Below are positions 42,359-51,587 of a stretch of 64,000 nt of DNA, piece by piece. The position numbers and the translations under genes were made by a program. Within the stretch, counting starts at the first letter, position 1. Every line of letters begins with the position of its first letter. The notes beneath the pieces are model-generated. The model saw only the letters and a list, made by a program, of their open reading frames with translations. It ran no database searches and was not told the origin of the DNA. Source of the DNA: Symbiodinium sp. CCMP2592. Lineage: Eukaryota; Sar; Dinophyceae; Suessiales; Symbiodiniaceae. The DNA lies in assembly GCA_905221615.1 (NCBI GenBank), contig CAJNDT010001271.1:1-64000 (forward strand), read 5' to 3'.

Positions 42359-43532
42359 ATTACCTGCGGCATGACAGCTTACAACCAGTTTCCCATGTGC
42401 CATGGAACGAGATTTTGTTTTCCCAAACCAATGTGCAGTTGTGGTGCATGTGAAGACATGAGCATGTTTTTGCCACGATGTGACTTTTTAGCAGAAAGAG
42501 CCTTTTGAGTGAGAAGGGTGTGATATACAAGTATATCACACCGTCTGTGGCATCAGCGAAGCTTGACCGCGCGTTTTGTCTGCATCAAGTATGCAGAACT
42601 CACAAGTTCGGAGAGCTGTGAAGCAGCTAAGTAGGTCAGACTAAAGCCAGGACACTTCTCTTGAGTGCGAAAGTGCTGTGTAGGTTGTGCGAGGTGTGTT
42701 TGTGTTGGTAAGTTTCTACACAGCCCGTAGCCAATTTCTGAATTCTGGAAACACGCGGGCGTGCTGGATCACGTACTGTGGACAGAAGTTCCTCCACCCG
42801 TTCTTCCCACGCACGTTGACTTTGGAGGCTCCACAAGCCCAGAATCCGCAAGGACAGGCTAGCTCTGGTCACACTGCCCGCAGCAAAAGCATTAGAGGCC
42901 GTAACGTACCGCACTCATGCTATGTGATGCTCCACAACACGCAAACACACAGCTCCTTGCGGCATGTTGCGCCTGGCAACTGAAAAATGGGGAAGGCAAA
43001 TCGCGGGCCTTCGCCGCTGTGGCGGTCCAGCGTCAGCCGAGGTAGTAGGCGAGGTAACCTTGACGGCCGCGACCGTCGACGTCGCGATGATGGAAGAGAT
43101 GTAGTGGGACACTTTCCACCCTTTTGCAAATGCCTTGTTGGCAGCCAGGTAGGGTGAGTGGCGATTTTGATGCCAGCATGAAACTCTAGGATCCAGTTGA
43201 CGCCTTGAAGATGGCGATTGCCCTGCATGAAGAGGCGCTTGGATGGGCGCGCGGCGCCTATAAGCAATGCGCCAACTCCACGTCACATGCCTTGAGCTTG
43301 GCTTGTGTGGCCTCCCGGGTTCCGGACTCTTCATGGCAAAACGGCGGCCGGCCGAACCATATTGGTACGGCAGTGGCAGCAAAAGCGCGCTTACTGATTT
43401 GGCGCACCTGCGTGCCTTGCCCACGCTCGCGGATGCGTTGTGGAGGTAGCAAGGTTCGCCGCCCTGTTGGGCGAAGTCGCCCGCGGGACTGCAAGGCCTG
43501 GATTCGGTGTCTTCGCGCTCGAGCCCCTGAAC
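42359..43532. other. non-coding stretch with a perfect 12-bp palindrome
   Basis: Between the 2.2-kb insertion and the DIRS-like element. Open frames of up to 169 codons have no recognisable motif. GGTGTGATATAC at 42517-42528 pairs perfectly with 42531-42542 across a 2-base spacer. Confidence 0.4.
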
Positions 43533-43738
43533 GCCGTTTTTGGGACGCTAAAAATCACAAACTAGTCCCATAAGGCTTTATAACCTTTTTGGTAGGTTTC
43601 GAAAGTTTTGAAGAAGTTTTTCGAAACCGCTTCATGTGTCATGAGATTCCATTTGAACTTTTATGAATCTTTGTTGTTCCGCGCATGCTCAAACATAGGG
43701 TGGGTGGGCGGGAACCTTCCGTGCAGCAAAGTTTGTAC
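43533..43738 (+). repeat. split direct repeat A1
   Basis: 206 bp, from GCCGTTTTTGGGACG to GCAAAGTTTGTAC, matching 51062-51267 with one visible difference (G/T in CATGAKATTCC). Confidence 0.88.
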
Positions 43739-43856
43739 GGGGGGTAAGAGAGATTTGTGTAGAACACGGGCTCCGGGCCAAGCTGTGTGAAACAGGTTTC
43801 GGGCCCGAGAACCCCTGGTGTACCGCCTTAGTGGCGCATGGGCAGCTTCTCGTGCG

Positions 43857-45632
43857 ATGGCAGAGAAGAGGACGTTTGATGCTGCATTCGATGGGCATCT
43901 TGCCCATGTCGTGCATCAGAATTCTACGAGCAGCTCAAAGCAACCATGGGAGAGAAGCATTGTTAATGTGCCGAGTGTTTTGCCGAGTGCATTTCTGGGA
44001 AAGGGGCGTCTTGGGAATGTGCTTACTCATACAGCTGCTGCTCCTGTGAAAGCTCCGAGTGGCCCGCCGGCTATAAATCTGACTGCCACTGGCGGCAAGC
44101 TGCCACGGAAGGTTGGGCCTTCTTGGGTTCAGAGACAGTCGGATAACAGGCATGCGGCTGTCATGAAGTGGCTTCGGATTGCGAAAGAGGGCGGCGACTT
44201 CTTCGGGGTCTGTGCCAGAGTGGCGAAGGATGCTGAAGCTGGATTGCCGGCCTCCCTGCAGGAGTCTCTAGGAGATGTTTTCTCGCTTAAGGCGAGCAGT
44301 ACGCTTCACAGCAGGGCGGGCCCGGTCCTAAGATACATGGCATTCTGCTGGCGCATCAGAGAACAGCCTTTTCCTTTGTCTGAGCAGAAGATGTATCGCT
44401 TCGTCAAAGAGTATTGCAGTGGAGCTGCTCCTACCTTTGCATCCAGCTTTATGAGTTCCGTTGGCTTCATGCAATATGTCTTGGAGGCGAAGGTCCCGGA
44501 CGGTTGTGTTAGTAGCAGGTTGGCTGGCGCGGTTTCGAAGCTCTACTTGGAGAAGAGAAAGCTGCAACAGAAGCCGCCATTGACGGCTTCACAGGTGCGG
44601 GCTCTGGAGCGAATCGTGCTTGGACTTATGCCTGAAGTCCGCACAGATGTCGATCGCTACGCGGCCGGGTGCTTTTTATATTGTGTGTTTGCGAGAGCCC
44701 GTTTTTCGGACATGCAGTGTTCTGGCGAGCTGGCGAAGGACGTCGTGCAAGGAGAAGACGGACCGCGCGGTTACCTTGAAGCGAGAGTCACCAGGAGCAA
44801 GACGAGTCATAATCTGGAGCGCAAAACCCGATATCTTGCTATGGTCAGCCCTATATGGGGTCTCGAGCAGGATTCTTGGGCGATGGCCTGGATGGAGGTA
44901 GCCGGCAGGGCTGGGCCTGCATGGGGGCCTGACATGCCCCTGCTACCGTCCCCCACCGAGGGGGGCCAATGGCAGAAGGCGCCTATGTCTGCGCAAGCCG
45001 GAGCGCGGTGGCTTCGCCACCTTCTCTATCGTGCAGGCGAGGATGTTTCGTTGGTCAAGGCCGCTGGTACTCACTCCTGCAAAGCTACGCTCTTATCTTG
45101 GATGTCTAAGTGGGGAGCTAGTAAGGAAATCCGGTCGATACTCGGATATCACTCCAGTGCCAACGCCGGCACGGATGTTATCTACGCGAGGGACAGCGTC
45201 TCCCCTGCGTTGCGTGAGTTGGAGGAAATGGTTTCTGCGGTCGCTTACAGGCGGTTCTTCCCGGACGCCACGCGCTCGGGCATGTTTGCGGAGTCTTTGG
45301 CTGCCAGGGGAGAAGCTCATGACAAGGCCGAGGTCGGCTCAGATTCTTCTTCCGACAGGAGCGATGATGAGGAGGAGCCAGATACTCTCGAGGAGGAGAA
45401 GGTCGTTGAGGACAGTGTCGGCGAATTTGAGCCGAGCGGCTGCCTTCGAGAGAATCTGGAGGGCAAGACGGTCTTTCGGCATGTTACCACCCGCTTCATA
45501 CACTTGGTCGCTTCTGAGGAGGGCACAAATTTTAAGTGTGGCAGACAGATTACATCGTCTTACTTGGAGTGCAACGCGACTCCCAGGTTTTTGCATCCAA
45601 TCTGCAGGCAGTGCTTTCCAGAGGCGAGGTGA
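43857..45632 (+). CDS. tyrosine recombinase (integrase) of the DIRS-like element
   Basis: 591 residues from ATG 43857; the frame is open a little further 5'. The catalytic set can be placed: Arg in FARARFSD (R280/R282), THSCK (H406, with K409 where most families have Arg), LGYHSS (H432) and VIYARD (Y443 as nucleophile). The roughly 190 residues before the catalytic part resemble a SAM-like core-binding region (LHSRAGPVLRYMAFCWR). The 140 residues after it are acidic and then Cys-containing (FKCGRQ...CNATPRFLHPICRQC), a possible zinc module. It should integrate the circular cDNA. It lies first in the element, whereas DIRS and Ngaro elements usually place YR after RT-RNase H. Confidence 0.85.
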   Translation: MAEKRTFDAAFDGHLAHVVHQNSTSSSKQPWERSIVNVPSVLPSAFLGKGRLGNVLTHTAAAPVKAPSGPPAINLTATGGKLPRKVGPSWVQRQSDNRHAAVMKWLRIAKEGGDFFGVCARVAKDAEAGLPASLQESLGDVFSLKASSTLHSRAGPVLRYMAFCWRIREQPFPLSEQKMYRFVKEYCSGAAPTFASSFMSSVGFMQYVLEAKVPDGCVSSRLAGAVSKLYLEKRKLQQKPPLTASQVRALERIVLGLMPEVRTDVDRYAAGCFLYCVFARARFSDMQCSGELAKDVVQGEDGPRGYLEARVTRSKTSHNLERKTRYLAMVSPIWGLEQDSWAMAWMEVAGRAGPAWGPDMPLLPSPTEGGQWQKAPMSAQAGARWLRHLLYRAGEDVSLVKAAGTHSCKATLLSWMSKWGASKEIRSILGYHSSANAGTDVIYARDSVSPALRELEEMVSAVAYRRFFPDATRSGMFAESLAARGEAHDKAEVGSDSSSDRSDDEEEPDTLEEEKVVEDSVGEFEPSGCLRENLEGKTVFRHVTTRFIHLVASEEGTNFKCGRQITSSYLECNATPRFLHPICRQCFPEAR

Positions 45633-45854
45633 GGGATCGATAGGCTGGCTGGCTGGAGTGCCGCCATGCGAATTTTGTAAGCCTCTCATCGCGAGAGCCC
45701 GCGAAGGCGGGATGAATATGCGCACGGAATACAAGGAGCGCTGCACTTGGCATTGCGTGGTCTCAACAGTTCAGAGTCGCAAATGCCGCCTTGTGATTTC
45801 AAGTGAGAGTCGCTCGAGCTACTTGAAGGTAGGCCAGTTCTGAAGGAGCGAGCC
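45633..45854 (+). other. spacer between recombinase and Gag
   Basis: 222 bp between the recombinase stop and the Gag ATG. It may hold a second promoter or a trans-splice acceptor, since Gag is in a separate transcription or translation context. Confidence 0.3.
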
Positions 45855-47075
45855 ATGGCTTCCGCATACTCGGAGTCCGAGCCAGTTCTGGTGTCCCGTC
45901 TCTCGAAGGCGGGCTTCGAGCAGGCTGAGCGCGATCTCATCCTGAAGCACGTTAAGAGCTTGAAGCAGTTGGCCTTCGTGAGCTCCTTTGCTCCGGGGGC
46001 TGCGGACGAAGGTCCGTTGATCGAGGCCCTTAAGACGATGCTTGGAAAGGACCCAGAGATGAATCAGAAGGCAGCTTTCAGAGCAGTTTTCCATGAGGCG
46101 TATGCCATTGTCACTTCGGAGATGCGACAGCAGGTTGAAAGGGTCGAGGAGCCGACAGTTCGTCATTTGAGTCAGCCCGAGAGGGCTGAGAGAATTGAGC
46201 GACAGCGTTCACAGTTGACTGGCATCACGATAAAGGGTTCCTCGGAGCCATCAGAGGCCCTGGTCGACCTTTGCGTCGGTCAGTATGAGGCCAATGTGAT
46301 CCAGTATGTCCCTTGGTCTAAGTGCACGTCGCGGGAACAGGAGCTCCTGGGCGACGGTAAGAAGGACCTGAAGCTTTCGATAGACGGCGAGAGTGGTAAG
46401 CTCAAGGTAGAGAACAAGGCCAAGGATCAGGTGGCTGACACGTCCACTGAAGTGATGCTTCTGCAGGCTCTGCAGAGGCGTGCTCTTGCATTCGATCAGG
46501 CTAACATTGTTTCTTTCACGAAGCTTGACATGTGGCATCAAAAGTTGATGAAGGCGAGGCTGACTACGCCCCCGCCGGGTTACCAGCAGGTTACCTTCGC
46601 TCAGTTGCAAAATGCAGACTCGAGGCTCTTTTTGGAGCTTCAGGACCATACGCGCACAGGCATTCAGTCGGATGCCAAAGGCCGTCCGATCGATGGGATC
46701 ATAGATTCTGTCAGCTGCATGCATGAGGTGGTTTCGCAGATGCAGCCGCTCCAGGGCGGCCCCTCGTCTTCGTACGGTCCCAGTGAGCCTGCTCGTCTGC
46801 GAGAGTCGCCGTACAAAGGTAAGGGCAAGGGCAAAGATGGCAAAGGGAAGAAGCGCTTCGTTGCCATGCCAAGCGAGCTTCGTGGGTGCAATTCGCACAC
46901 CGCGAAAGGGCACCCGATCTGCTATGCCTTTAACCTGGGGTCATGCCCGAACAAGGTGACCGGCAATAAATGTGAGAAGGGATTGCACATCTGTGCAGTC
47001 CCCAAGTGCGGCATGAACCACGCCGCTGTCAAGTGTCCCAAGAAGCCGAAAGATGGCGAGCAGGCGGGCGCTTGA
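45855..47075 (+). CDS. Gag-like protein with CCCH-type zinc motif
   Basis: 406 residues. The first 300 are helical-looking and charged with no named domain. A basic KGKGKGKDGKGKK stretch precedes a C-terminal cysteine/histidine cluster (CYAFNLGSCP...KCEKGLHICAVPKCGMNH...C), typical of RNA-binding fingers. Position and composition fit a nucleocapsid (Gag) protein. It ends in a single TGA and the next ORF continues in the same frame. Confidence 0.7.
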   Translation: MASAYSESEPVLVSRLSKAGFEQAERDLILKHVKSLKQLAFVSSFAPGAADEGPLIEALKTMLGKDPEMNQKAAFRAVFHEAYAIVTSEMRQQVERVEEPTVRHLSQPERAERIERQRSQLTGITIKGSSEPSEALVDLCVGQYEANVIQYVPWSKCTSREQELLGDGKKDLKLSIDGESGKLKVENKAKDQVADTSTEVMLLQALQRRALAFDQANIVSFTKLDMWHQKLMKARLTTPPPGYQQVTFAQLQNADSRLFLELQDHTRTGIQSDAKGRPIDGIIDSVSCMHEVVSQMQPLQGGPSSSYGPSEPARLRESPYKGKGKGKDGKGKKRFVAMPSELRGCNSHTAKGHPICYAFNLGSCPNKVTGNKCEKGLHICAVPKCGMNHAAVKCPKKPKDGEQAGA

Positions 47076-47162
47076 CTATCAAGTTCAACCCCGGCCCCGG
47101 GTGCAAAAGGGTCGGCGGCAGGGTCTGGGGGTGGCGAAGGCCATTCTCGAGCAATCCAGCAA

Positions 47163-49028
47163 GTGCTTACGGCCCATCCCGAAGGGGATGAGCCTCTTTT
47201 GAGTGCGCCCGAAGGGGCCCAAGCAGTGCCGTTTGAAGGGCAAGGATCGAAACTCGATCCGAAAGTGCATGCGGACTCTTATGCTGAGGAGCTTCTGTCT
47301 TTGGGCAGGGATCCCACGGCCCAGGAGTTAATTCGTTTGTTTGACATGCTGCCTCAGGAGCCGCTTTTGAGCAATACTCGTAACGATGGAGCCGTGGCCT
47401 TCTCGACTGGTGCCTATGTGAAGGGGCCGCTGCTCGGTCTCAGGAGCAACTGCAACAAGCATCCGGCGGCTTCGAGGGTTTTCGCTCAGGCAGTGCAACG
47501 CGCTGCCCCAGGGATGCAATTTTCTACTCTGAGTGTGTTTTCAGACCTTAAGACGGAGCCTCATGTCGACCGCTTCAACTCTCCTTTCCCGAACATTCTT
47601 GTGCCACTCAGCAATTTTCGGAAAGGCGAGGTCTGGGTCGAGTCGGCTCAGGGCGTTTTTCCTCTTGAGGTCGATGGTGTTACGAAGCGTGGCATCTTGA
47701 TCGATGTTGCCTCCGGACCGAAGGCCTTCTATGCTTGCAGCCATGTGCACGCTACACGGCCGTGGAGCGGTCGACGCGTGGTCATAGTTGGGTTTTGCGT
47801 TGCTAGGGTCCAGGAGCTTGATGTTGAATGTAGGGCGCGGTTAGCTGAGCTGAGCTTCCCTGTTCCCAAAACGGCGCCCAACTTTAGTCCGGATTTGATC
47901 GAAGTCGGGGGAACCTTTCATGACCTCAGAAGTTCTCAAGTGGATGAGGCATGTGATGCCCTCCCGGCTCAACTGCAAGTCGCTTCTTTGATGTGCCTTG
48001 ACCTCTTTTGCAATGCAGGTGAGTTTGGAGCCTCCTTGAGGGCCGCCGGATTCGATGTGCTCGCGGTCGAACAACCGCACCTAAAGCAGAGAGCTCTGAT
48101 CAGCGTTGTGTCGTTGGATCTCAGGAAGGCTGCCTCATGGGATTTTCTAGTTAAGGTTGTACTCGCTAGGAGGGTCGTCTTTGTGCTTGCTGCCCCCACT
48201 GTGGCCGCTTCTGCGGGCGAACTTCCAGCAGGTTTTGCCCAGGTGTCGTCCGAACTCAGCTCTTTCTTGGCTTTCCTCGCCACTCTTGATATCGGATGGT
48301 GCGTCTTGAATCCGCTGAACAGCCGACTGTGGTCGACTTTGGCTCTGCCTGCCTCGCAAGCTGTGAAGTTCGACCTATGTGCCCATGGTGGCGAGCAGCA
48401 CCGCCAGATGCTGTTGCATACTAACGTCCAGACTTTAAGCGCTCTCGCTGTGTCGGCCGACGACAATCAGGAACCTTCTAGAGCCTTCCAGTCAGTGACT
48501 TCACTGCGGGCCCGGCCGCGTTTGTTGTGCAGTCGGCTCGCCGCCCAGGTAGTTGTTTTCGCGGGTTCACTAGGGTTTGCTGTGTCCCCTGATGCAGTCA
48601 AGCCATCTGCCAATCATCGGTCCTCCATTGCAGTGCAGCGACAGCCCAAGGTCTCCAAGGTGCCGCCGCTCATGCCCGAATACAAGCATCGGGTTACTTT
48701 GCAGATTCCGTCCATGGACGCTCTACGTTATGATGCGAAAAACTCCTTGACGGCCGCTTTTCAGTCGGTGCCTGTCGGTGCCCGCATCCTTCAGGTGGTG
48801 CCTGTGCAAGGGGGCGAGGGTCCTTCAGATTCGGGCTTTAGGGTTACGTTTGGGGTTTACAGGACCGAGGATGAGTTCGTCAGGACAGCAATTACTCTAT
48901 CTCATCCTTTCGACCTGTCTTCTGCAGTGCCGGACGAGATGCTCGAGATTCTTGCGTTCACCCTCACGAAAGGGCCCTTGGCAGTCATGAGGCGCCACGA
49001 TAATCGACGACATCGAGAATGGCTTTGA
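47163..49028 (+). CDS. 2OG-Fe(II) dioxygenase-like plus methyltransferase-like ORF
   Basis: At least 621 codons; the frame is open back to the Gag TGA (47073-47075), and 47163 is a GTG, not a confirmed start. About residues 60-215 fit a 2OG-Fe(II) oxygenase double-stranded beta-helix: HVD (H134, D136) after FSTLSVFSDLK, NILVPLSNF, GEVWVE, then HVH (H194/H196) and RR (203-204). About residues 275-460 fit a Rossmann methyltransferase: LDLFCNAGEFG (motif I, D280), AVEQ at the end of strand 2, but LAAPTVAAS where C5 methylases have PC. The second domain is probably inactive or repurposed. A C-terminal roughly 120-residue region leads into the RT ORF. Confidence 0.65.
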   Translation: MLTAHPEGDEPLLSAPEGAQAVPFEGQGSKLDPKVHADSYAEELLSLGRDPTAQELIRLFDMLPQEPLLSNTRNDGAVAFSTGAYVKGPLLGLRSNCNKHPAASRVFAQAVQRAAPGMQFSTLSVFSDLKTEPHVDRFNSPFPNILVPLSNFRKGEVWVESAQGVFPLEVDGVTKRGILIDVASGPKAFYACSHVHATRPWSGRRVVIVGFCVARVQELDVECRARLAELSFPVPKTAPNFSPDLIEVGGTFHDLRSSQVDEACDALPAQLQVASLMCLDLFCNAGEFGASLRAAGFDVLAVEQPHLKQRALISVVSLDLRKAASWDFLVKVVLARRVVFVLAAPTVAASAGELPAGFAQVSSELSSFLAFLATLDIGWCVLNPLNSRLWSTLALPASQAVKFDLCAHGGEQHRQMLLHTNVQTLSALAVSADDNQEPSRAFQSVTSLRARPRLLCSRLAAQVVVFAGSLGFAVSPDAVKPSANHRSSIAVQRQPKVSKVPPLMPEYKHRVTLQIPSMDALRYDAKNSLTAAFQSVPVGARILQVVPVQGGEGPSDSGFRVTFGVYRTEDEFVRTAITLSHPFDLSSAVPDEMLEILAFTLTKGPLAVMRRHDNRRHREWL

Positions 49029-50772
49029 GCTCGTGGGTGAGGCCAAGCTTACAGGCATCTTTGAGGTGGACCCGAAACCCTCTTCGATGTCCGTTGACGA
49101 GTTGCTTGAGCACGCTAAGTTCTTGAAGCCAGCCCTGTGGGGCAAGGTGTCGGGCGATGCGAGCCACCCGGATGATCAGGAGCTCTGGGATCTCACTTGT
49201 GCTGAAGCTGACAAGAAAGGTTGGTTGCATGGACCCTACACGTGGGAGCAACTGCAGAACATGTTTGACTCCAAGTGGATACCTGTGCGCAGATTCTCCA
49301 TCAGACAAAAGAACAAATTGCGGCCCATCGACGACCTGTCCGAGAATGCCGTCAATCAAGCTTGGGCAGTAATGGAGAGGATCGGTTTGCGTGCGCTTGA
49401 TGAAATCACTTGGGCATGTATGGCTTTGATGAGGGCCAGCTTGGGGCGACGCGAGGTTTTCTTCCGGAAGTCCGACGGCTCCGTCTTGTCGGGGCCTTTG
49501 CATTCGTATTGGCACCAGGACGCTCGCCGCTGCTCGCCGGTCTTGAAGACTACGGATCTGCGCTCAGCTTATAAACAGTTCGCTATACGGCCGGAACACC
49601 ATCGGATGTGCGTGGTGACCTTGAAGGATCCGGCGGACGGCTCAACAAAGGGGTTCGTCTGCCGCGTGTTGCCGTTCGGGGCCCTGGCCTCGGTCGGTCA
49701 GTTCAACAGGTTTTCGAGGCTGTGGCAAAGGATTCTCTGGGAGCTGAAGCTCGCTGCGGCGAGCTACTTCGACGATTTCCCGTCGGTGGAGGTCAGGGCC
49801 CTTGCCGAAAACCATGACTCCTCCGTGAAGGCAGCGTTGCGCCTTTTTGGAGTTGACTGGGCGAGCGACAAGGACCTTCCCTTCTCACCGACGGCCGATG
49901 TTTTGGGCGTCCGACTGGATGCGACGGATATGGAGGGCGGAGTGCTGAGGGTCAAAAACAAGCCAGAAAGATCCAAGGAAATTGCCTCTTCGATCGATAA
50001 GATCCTTGCGGATGGCTGTATTGATCCGAAGCAGATCCCCTCTTTGTTTGGCCGGATACAGTTTTCGGAAAGTCAGTTGATGGGCCGACAGGGGCGCCTG
50101 GCTTTGGCTCAGATTCGCTGGCTTTCGAGTGCTCGTCACCGTCATGTTCTGTCTTCCCTGGACGCCACTGTCTTCAGAAGCTTGAGGGAGAGGATGCTTG
50201 AGGGCAGGCCGCGCGAGATCCAGGTTCTTCCCATTGGCGGCCAGACTCTTGTTTTCACTGACGGTGCATGCGACAAGCTGGGGGACAAGTTTAGCTGCTC
50301 AATCGGAGGTGTCATGTATCGGGTGCTGCCAACTGGTTTTCGCGAGACGAGGGCGTTCGGGTGCTACCTGGACGAATCGGTCGTCGAGCAATGGGCGGGA
50401 CTGGGCAAGAGACACCTGATAGGTCCTACCGAGCTTTTCGCGGTGGTGGCGGCCAGACATGTCTGGAAAGATTTCCTGAATGATCAGAGGGTCGTCTTTT
50501 ACGTGGATCACAGTGGTGTTTTGTCTGCGATGATCAAAGGGTCTTCCCGCGATGATCTCTGGAGGAGCATCTTGCTTCACTACGAGTGTGCCGACTCGAT
50601 GGGGCCAGCGATCTCGTGGTTCGCTCGGGTCCCGAGCAAGTCGAACCCCGGCGATGGGCCTTCGCGGTCCGACTGGAGATTCCCTGTTTTCGGCGAGTAC
50701 TTCGAAGATCGGATTGTGTGCTTCATAAGCGGCAGAGTTCTCAAAGTCACGGGGCAAAGAGTGCAGGGGTGA
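48991..50772 (+). CDS. reverse transcriptase-RNase H of the DIRS-like element
   Basis: Open from the stop at 48988-48990, in the +1 frame relative to the preceding ORF and overlapping it by about 38 bp. The first ATG is at 49087. Counting from 49033, RT motif A is TTDLRSAYKQF (D175), a VLPFGALASVGQFNR motif B follows, and the active site is YFDDF (D247, D248). RNase H starts at LVFTDGACD (D410), with ELFAVVAARH, YVDHSG and NPGDGPSRSDW. The RT and RNase H types match DIRS/Ngaro elements. The overlap suggests either a +1 frameshift or internal initiation. Confidence 0.85.
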   Translation, partial: GATIIDDIENGFELVGEAKLTGIFEVDPKPSSMSVDELLEHAKFLKPALWGKVSGDASHPDDQELWDLTCAEADKKGWLHGPYTWEQLQNMFDSKWIPVRRFSIRQKNKLRPIDDLSENAVNQAWAVMERIGLRALDEITWACMALMRASLGRREVFFRKSDGSVLSGPLHSYWHQDARRCSPVLKTTDLRSAYKQFAIRPEHHRMCVVTLKDPADGSTKGFVCRVLPFGALASVGQFNRFSRLWQRILWELKLAAASYFDDFPSVEVRALAENHDSSVKAALRLFGVDWASDKDLPFSPTADVLGVRLDATDMEGGVLRVKNKPERSKEIASSIDKILADGCIDPKQIPSLFGRIQFSESQLMGRQGRLALAQIRWLSSARHRHVLSSLDATVFRSLRERMLEGRPREIQVLPIGGQTLVFTDGACDKLGDKFSCSIGGVMYRVLPTGFRETRAFGCYLDESVVEQWAGLGKRHLIGPTELFAVVAARHVWKDFLNDQRVVFYVDHSGVLSAMIKGSSRDDLWRSILLHYECADSMGPAISWFARVPSKSNPGDGPSRSDWRFPVFGEYFEDRIVCFISGRVLKVTGQRVQG

Positions 50773-51061
50773 AAGATGCCCCATAACTTTTCCACGAGCC
50801 CGGAGGGGCTGTTGGCGAAGTGCCAACATGTGTTGGGATCCCGAGGGGGATCCGGAGCATGCACTTCTTTCCCCGAGAGGCTTTGCCAAACCGAAAGAAA
50901 AGAACCTGTTGAGCGTAGTTTGTCCGAGTGCTGCTTTTTCTATGAGACTCGTAAGCTCTCTAACAGGCCTCATTTCCACTTTATATATATGCGATTGAAA
51001 GACATATTCGAGTGGACTTAAAGAAAGGCCCGCATGATACATGAAGCCACATTGGTTATAA
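50766..51061 (+). repeat. split direct repeat B1
   Basis: 296 bp matching 51292-51587 (one difference seen: GGGGCTGTTGG against GGGGCGGTTGG). It overlaps the last codons of the RT-RNase H ORF. Confidence 0.88.
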
Positions 51062-51267
51062 GCCGTTTTTGGGACGCTAAAAATCACAAACTAGTCCCAT
51101 AAGGCTTTATAACCTTTTTGGTAGGTTTCGAAAGTTTTGAAGAAGTTTTTCGAAACCGCTTCATGTGTCATGATATTCCATTTGAACTTTTATGAATCTT
51201 TGTTGTTCCGCGCATGCTCAAACATAGGGTGGGTGGGCGGGAACCTTCCGTGCAGCAAAGTTTGTAC
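51062..51267 (+). repeat. split direct repeat A2
   Basis: 206 bp, second copy of A1, directly abutting B1. Confidence 0.88.
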
Positions 51268-51291
51268 CCACCACTCCCACCCAAACTTTGC
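51255..51291. other. hairpin at the A2/B2 junction
   Basis: GCAAAGTTTG (51255-51264) pairs with CAAACTTTGC (51282-51291) over a 17-base loop. The right arm lies in the 24-bp segment between A2 and B2 that is absent from the left end of the element. Confidence 0.55.
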
Positions 51292-51587
51292 GGGGTGAAA
51301 GATGCCCCATAACTTTTCCACGAGCCCGGAGGGGCGGTTGGCGAAGTGCCAACATGTGTTGGGATCCCGAGGGGGATCCGGAGCATGCACTTCTTTCCCC
51401 GAGAGGCTTTGCCAAACCGAAAGAAAAGAACCTGTTGAGCGTAGTTTGTCCGAGTGCTGCTTTTTCTATGAGACTCGTAAGCTCTCTAACAGGCCTCATT
51501 TCCACTTTATATATATGCGATTGAAAGACATATTCGAGTGGACTTAAAGAAAGGCCCGCATGATACATGAAGCCACATTGGTTATAA
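51292..51587 (+). repeat. split direct repeat B2
   Basis: 296 bp, right end of the element, ending ATTGGTTATAA exactly as B1 does. Confidence 0.88.

Larger units (their letters stand above)
43533..51587 (+). mobile_element. DIRS/Ngaro-class tyrosine-recombinase retroelement
   Basis: About 8.05 kb with split direct repeats A1 (43533-43738) ... B1 (50766-51061), A2 (51062-51267), B2 (51292-51587). A1/A2 are 206 bp and B1/B2 296 bp; I found one difference in each pair. This is the terminal layout of Ngaro/PAT-type elements. B1 abuts A2 directly, as in a circle junction, and no target duplication is seen, as expected for recombinase-mediated integration. Four plus-strand ORFs follow in the order YR, Gag, dioxygenase/methyltransferase-like, RT-RNase H. 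All are open, and the repeats are nearly identical, so it looks young and possibly still competent. Confidence 0.88.
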
